A stretch of 64,000 bases of DNA from Labrenzia sp. CE80 (GTDB lineage: Bacteria > Pseudomonadota > Alphaproteobacteria > Rhizobiales > Stappiaceae): positions 682,001-746,000 of the forward strand of contig NZ_WAJT01000002.1 of assembly GCF_009650605.1 (NCBI RefSeq), written 5' to 3'. This document shows positions 62,372 through 64,000 of the stretch, piece by piece. Numbering within the stretch: the first letter of the stretch is position 1; each line of letters begins with the position of its first letter. A program made the translations under genes and the position numbers. The notes beneath the pieces are model-generated. The model searched no databases. It was not told the origin of the DNA and was given only the letters and a program-made list of their open reading frames with translations.

Positions 62372-63868
62372 ATGACCGCGATCGCAATGCCGGCGCCCGA
62401 TAGCGCCGTGATGGCCAAAAGAGCCGAGATCGTAAAGGCACTTCAGGCGATCGTTCCCGGTGAGGGAGTGATCCATGATGAGACGGAAATGCGGCCGTAT
62501 GAGACGGATGCACTGACTGCGTATCGTCAGATGCCTCTGATCGTGGTTCTACCTGAAACCGTCGAACAGGTGGCCAAAGTCCTGCGCTACTGCCATGACA
62601 ATGACATCAAGGTCGTTCCCAGAGGGGCAGGCACGTCGCTTTCAGGAGGTGCATTGCCTTTGGCAGACGGCGTCTTGATGTCGATGATGAAATTCAACCA
62701 GGTGCTCGACATCGATTTTGACAACCGCGCTGTTGTAGTGCAGCCCGGCGTTACCAACCTGGGCATCACCCGCGCCGTCGAACACGAGGGCTTTTACTAC
62801 GCGCCTGATCCGTCTTCTCAGATCGCATGTTCGATTGGCGGCAATATTGCGGAAAATTCAGGCGGAGTTCACTGCCTCAAGTATGGTCTAACCACGAACA
62901 ACGTACTCGGCATCGAGATGGTGCTGATCACTGGCGAGGTGATCAGGCTCGGCGGTAAGCATCTGGACAGCGAAGGCTACGATCTTCTCGGTCTCATGAC
63001 CGGTTCCGAAGGTTTGCTCGGCGTGGTGACCGAAGTCACTGTTCGGATTCTGCAAAAACCCGAGACCGCGCGGGCGCTGCTGATTGGATTTCCGACCAGC
63101 GAGGATGGTGGTCGCTGCGTGGCAGAAATCATTGCGGCCGGCATCATTCCAGGTGGCATGGAGATGATGGACAAGCCGGCGATTCATGCGGCGGAGGCCT
63201 TCGTCAATGCGGGCTACCCTTTGGATGTCGAAGCGCTACTGATTGTCGAGTTGGATGGTCCTGAGGCGGAAGTGGACTATCTGATCGATCGTGTGGAGCA
63301 GATTGCCAGGGCCAACAAGGCGGGACACCTTCGGATTTCCAACAGCGAAGAAGAGCGGATGACCTTCTGGGCCGGGCGCAAGGCAGCATTTCCCGCCGTT
63401 GGCCGCATTTCTCCAGACTATCTCTGCATGGACGGCACGATCCCGCGCAAGGAACTGCCAAAGGTCTTGGCACGCATGCGTGAGCTGGGTGAAAAGCACG
63501 GCCTCGGCGTCGCGAATGTGTTTCATGCCGGGGATGGCAACCTTCATCCTCTAATCCTCTACGACGCCAACAAGCCGGGCGAGCTTGCGGCTGCAGAGGC
63601 TTTTGGTGCCGATATCCTTCGCCTGTGTGTCGAGGTTGGCGGCGTGCTGACAGGAGAGCATGGGGTTGGCATCGAAAAGCGTGATCTGATGCCGGACATG
63701 TTCTCGGAGGAAGATCTGAAGCAACAGCAGCGCGTCAAATGCGCCTTCGACGACAAACATCTTCTGAATCCTGGCAAAGTCTTTCCCGTTCTCCACCGTT
63801 GCGCTGAACTCGGCAAAATGCACGTGCACAAGGGAAAGCTGCCTTTCCCTGACATTCCGCGCTTTTAG
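62372..63868 (+). CDS. glcD: Glycolate oxidase subunit GlcD (FAD-linked)
   Basis: 498 residues. FAD-binding PCMH-type domain with VPRGAGTSLSGGALPLADGV and PSSQIACSIGGNIAENSGGV, and a C-terminal cap with FHAGDGNLHPLILYDANKPG and VLTGEHGVGIEKRDLMPDMF. It oxidises glycolate to glyoxylate with GlcE and the iron-sulfur subunit GlcF. The frame is open further upstream, but GGGAGAGGCC before this ATG fixes the start. glcE starts eight bases after its stop. Confidence 0.92.
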   Translation: MTAIAMPAPDSAVMAKRAEIVKALQAIVPGEGVIHDETEMRPYETDALTAYRQMPLIVVLPETVEQVAKVLRYCHDNDIKVVPRGAGTSLSGGALPLADGVLMSMMKFNQVLDIDFDNRAVVVQPGVTNLGITRAVEHEGFYYAPDPSSQIACSIGGNIAENSGGVHCLKYGLTTNNVLGIEMVLITGEVIRLGGKHLDSEGYDLLGLMTGSEGLLGVVTEVTVRILQKPETARALLIGFPTSEDGGRCVAEIIAAGIIPGGMEMMDKPAIHAAEAFVNAGYPLDVEALLIVELDGPEAEVDYLIDRVEQIARANKAGHLRISNSEEERMTFWAGRKAAFPAVGRISPDYLCMDGTIPRKELPKVLARMRELGEKHGLGVANVFHAGDGNLHPLILYDANKPGELAAAEAFGADILRLCVEVGGVLTGEHGVGIEKRDLMPDMFSEEDLKQQQRVKCAFDDKHLLNPGKVFPVLHRCAELGKMHVHKGKLPFPDIPRF

Positions 63869-63876
63869 GACATCTT

Positions 63877-64000
63877 ATGGAAGCGACACTCAAACCGCGT
63901 GACACACGCGAAACCTGCGACGCCGTTCAATGGGCTGCCGCGGAAGAACAGCCGTTGGAAATTGTCGGGGCTCGCTCCAAAGAGGCCCTCGGGCGACCGG
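63877..64000 (+). CDS. glcE: Glycolate oxidase subunit GlcE (N-terminal part, runs off window)
   Basis: The visible 41 residues begin MEATLKPRDTRETCDAVQWA and continue with PLEIVGARSKEALGRP, the opening of the FAD-binding GlcE subunit. AGGAC precedes the ATG. The rest lies beyond the window; glcF would be expected next. Confidence 0.85.
   Translation, partial: MEATLKPRDTRETCDAVQWAAAEEQPLEIVGARSKEALGRP

Overview
The window looks like chromosomal DNA of a marine or soil alphaproteobacterium of the Hyphomicrobiales. A Stappiaceae member such as Roseibium/Labrenzia is my best guess, from gene content only. The clues are a PdhS/PleC-type cell-cycle kinase, DUF6460, DUF3422 and DUF1127 proteins, tandem phasins, two TRAP operons, an iron uptake operon, and a histidine tRNA without an encoded G-1 and with A73. 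The base composition is evenly GC-rich except in a few AT-rich intergenic stretches. I see no insertion sequence, prophage, CRISPR array, rRNA or replication origin. Where a better ribosome binding site or a tight gene overlap argues for it, I moved gene starts inward from the longest possible frame.

Layout. 1-6.1 kb: a divergent GntR regulator (cut by the window edge) and a polyamine operon (glutamine-synthetase-like gamma-glutamylpolyamine synthetase, then potF-potG-potH-potI). 6.1-10.5 kb: a DUF6460 membrane protein, a two-subunit 3-oxoacid CoA-transferase and a GGDEF-EAL protein. 10.9-13.7 kb: a ferric-iron ABC permease and binding protein. 14.1-18.3 kb: a 1417-residue PAS histidine kinase with a very long acidic insert. 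18.6-19.7 kb: two phasins, the second behind a likely PhaR operator. 20.0 kb: tRNA-His. 20.1-25.7 kb: DUF3291, TauE/SafE, AzlCD, an APT-kinase/AAA fusion, a small acidic protein and a Kbp-like BON-LysM protein. 25.9-33.2 kb: a ThDP enzyme, an acyl-CoA synthetase/acetyltransferase fusion, a universal stress protein, a GNAT and an acyl-CoA dehydrogenase. 33.3-39.8 kb: a DctB/DctD two-component pair and the dctPQM TRAP genes it probably controls through a sigma-54 promoter. 39.9-46.5 kb: xseA, rsmE, a class III cyclase wedged before gshA, and a DUF937-like protein with a Pro-Glu repeat. 46.6-49.9 kb: DUF1127, two paralogous LysR regulators and an EamA exporter. 50-58.4 kb: a nine-gene minus-strand cluster. 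58.4-64 kb: an AT-rich gap, DUF3422, cytochrome c, LysR, glcD and the start of glcE.

How the genes fit together. Much of the window is scavenging of small organic acids and amines: polyamines, C4-dicarboxylates, branched-chain amino acid export, ketone-body/3-oxoacid activation, glycolate oxidation. The most novel-looking unit is the minus-strand cluster at 50-58.4 kb. It joins a Tat-exported TRAP system, an amidase, a tiny membrane protein, a D-2-hydroxyacid dehydrogenase, a GntR regulator, an LldD-type L-2-hydroxyacid oxidase and an unknown cysteine protein. I infer a pathway that imports a 2-hydroxy acid or its amide and oxidises both stereoisomers; the substrate is unknown.

A recurring theme is a stable hairpin directly after the solute-binding-protein gene in four separate transport operons, which would favour the binding protein over the membrane subunits.
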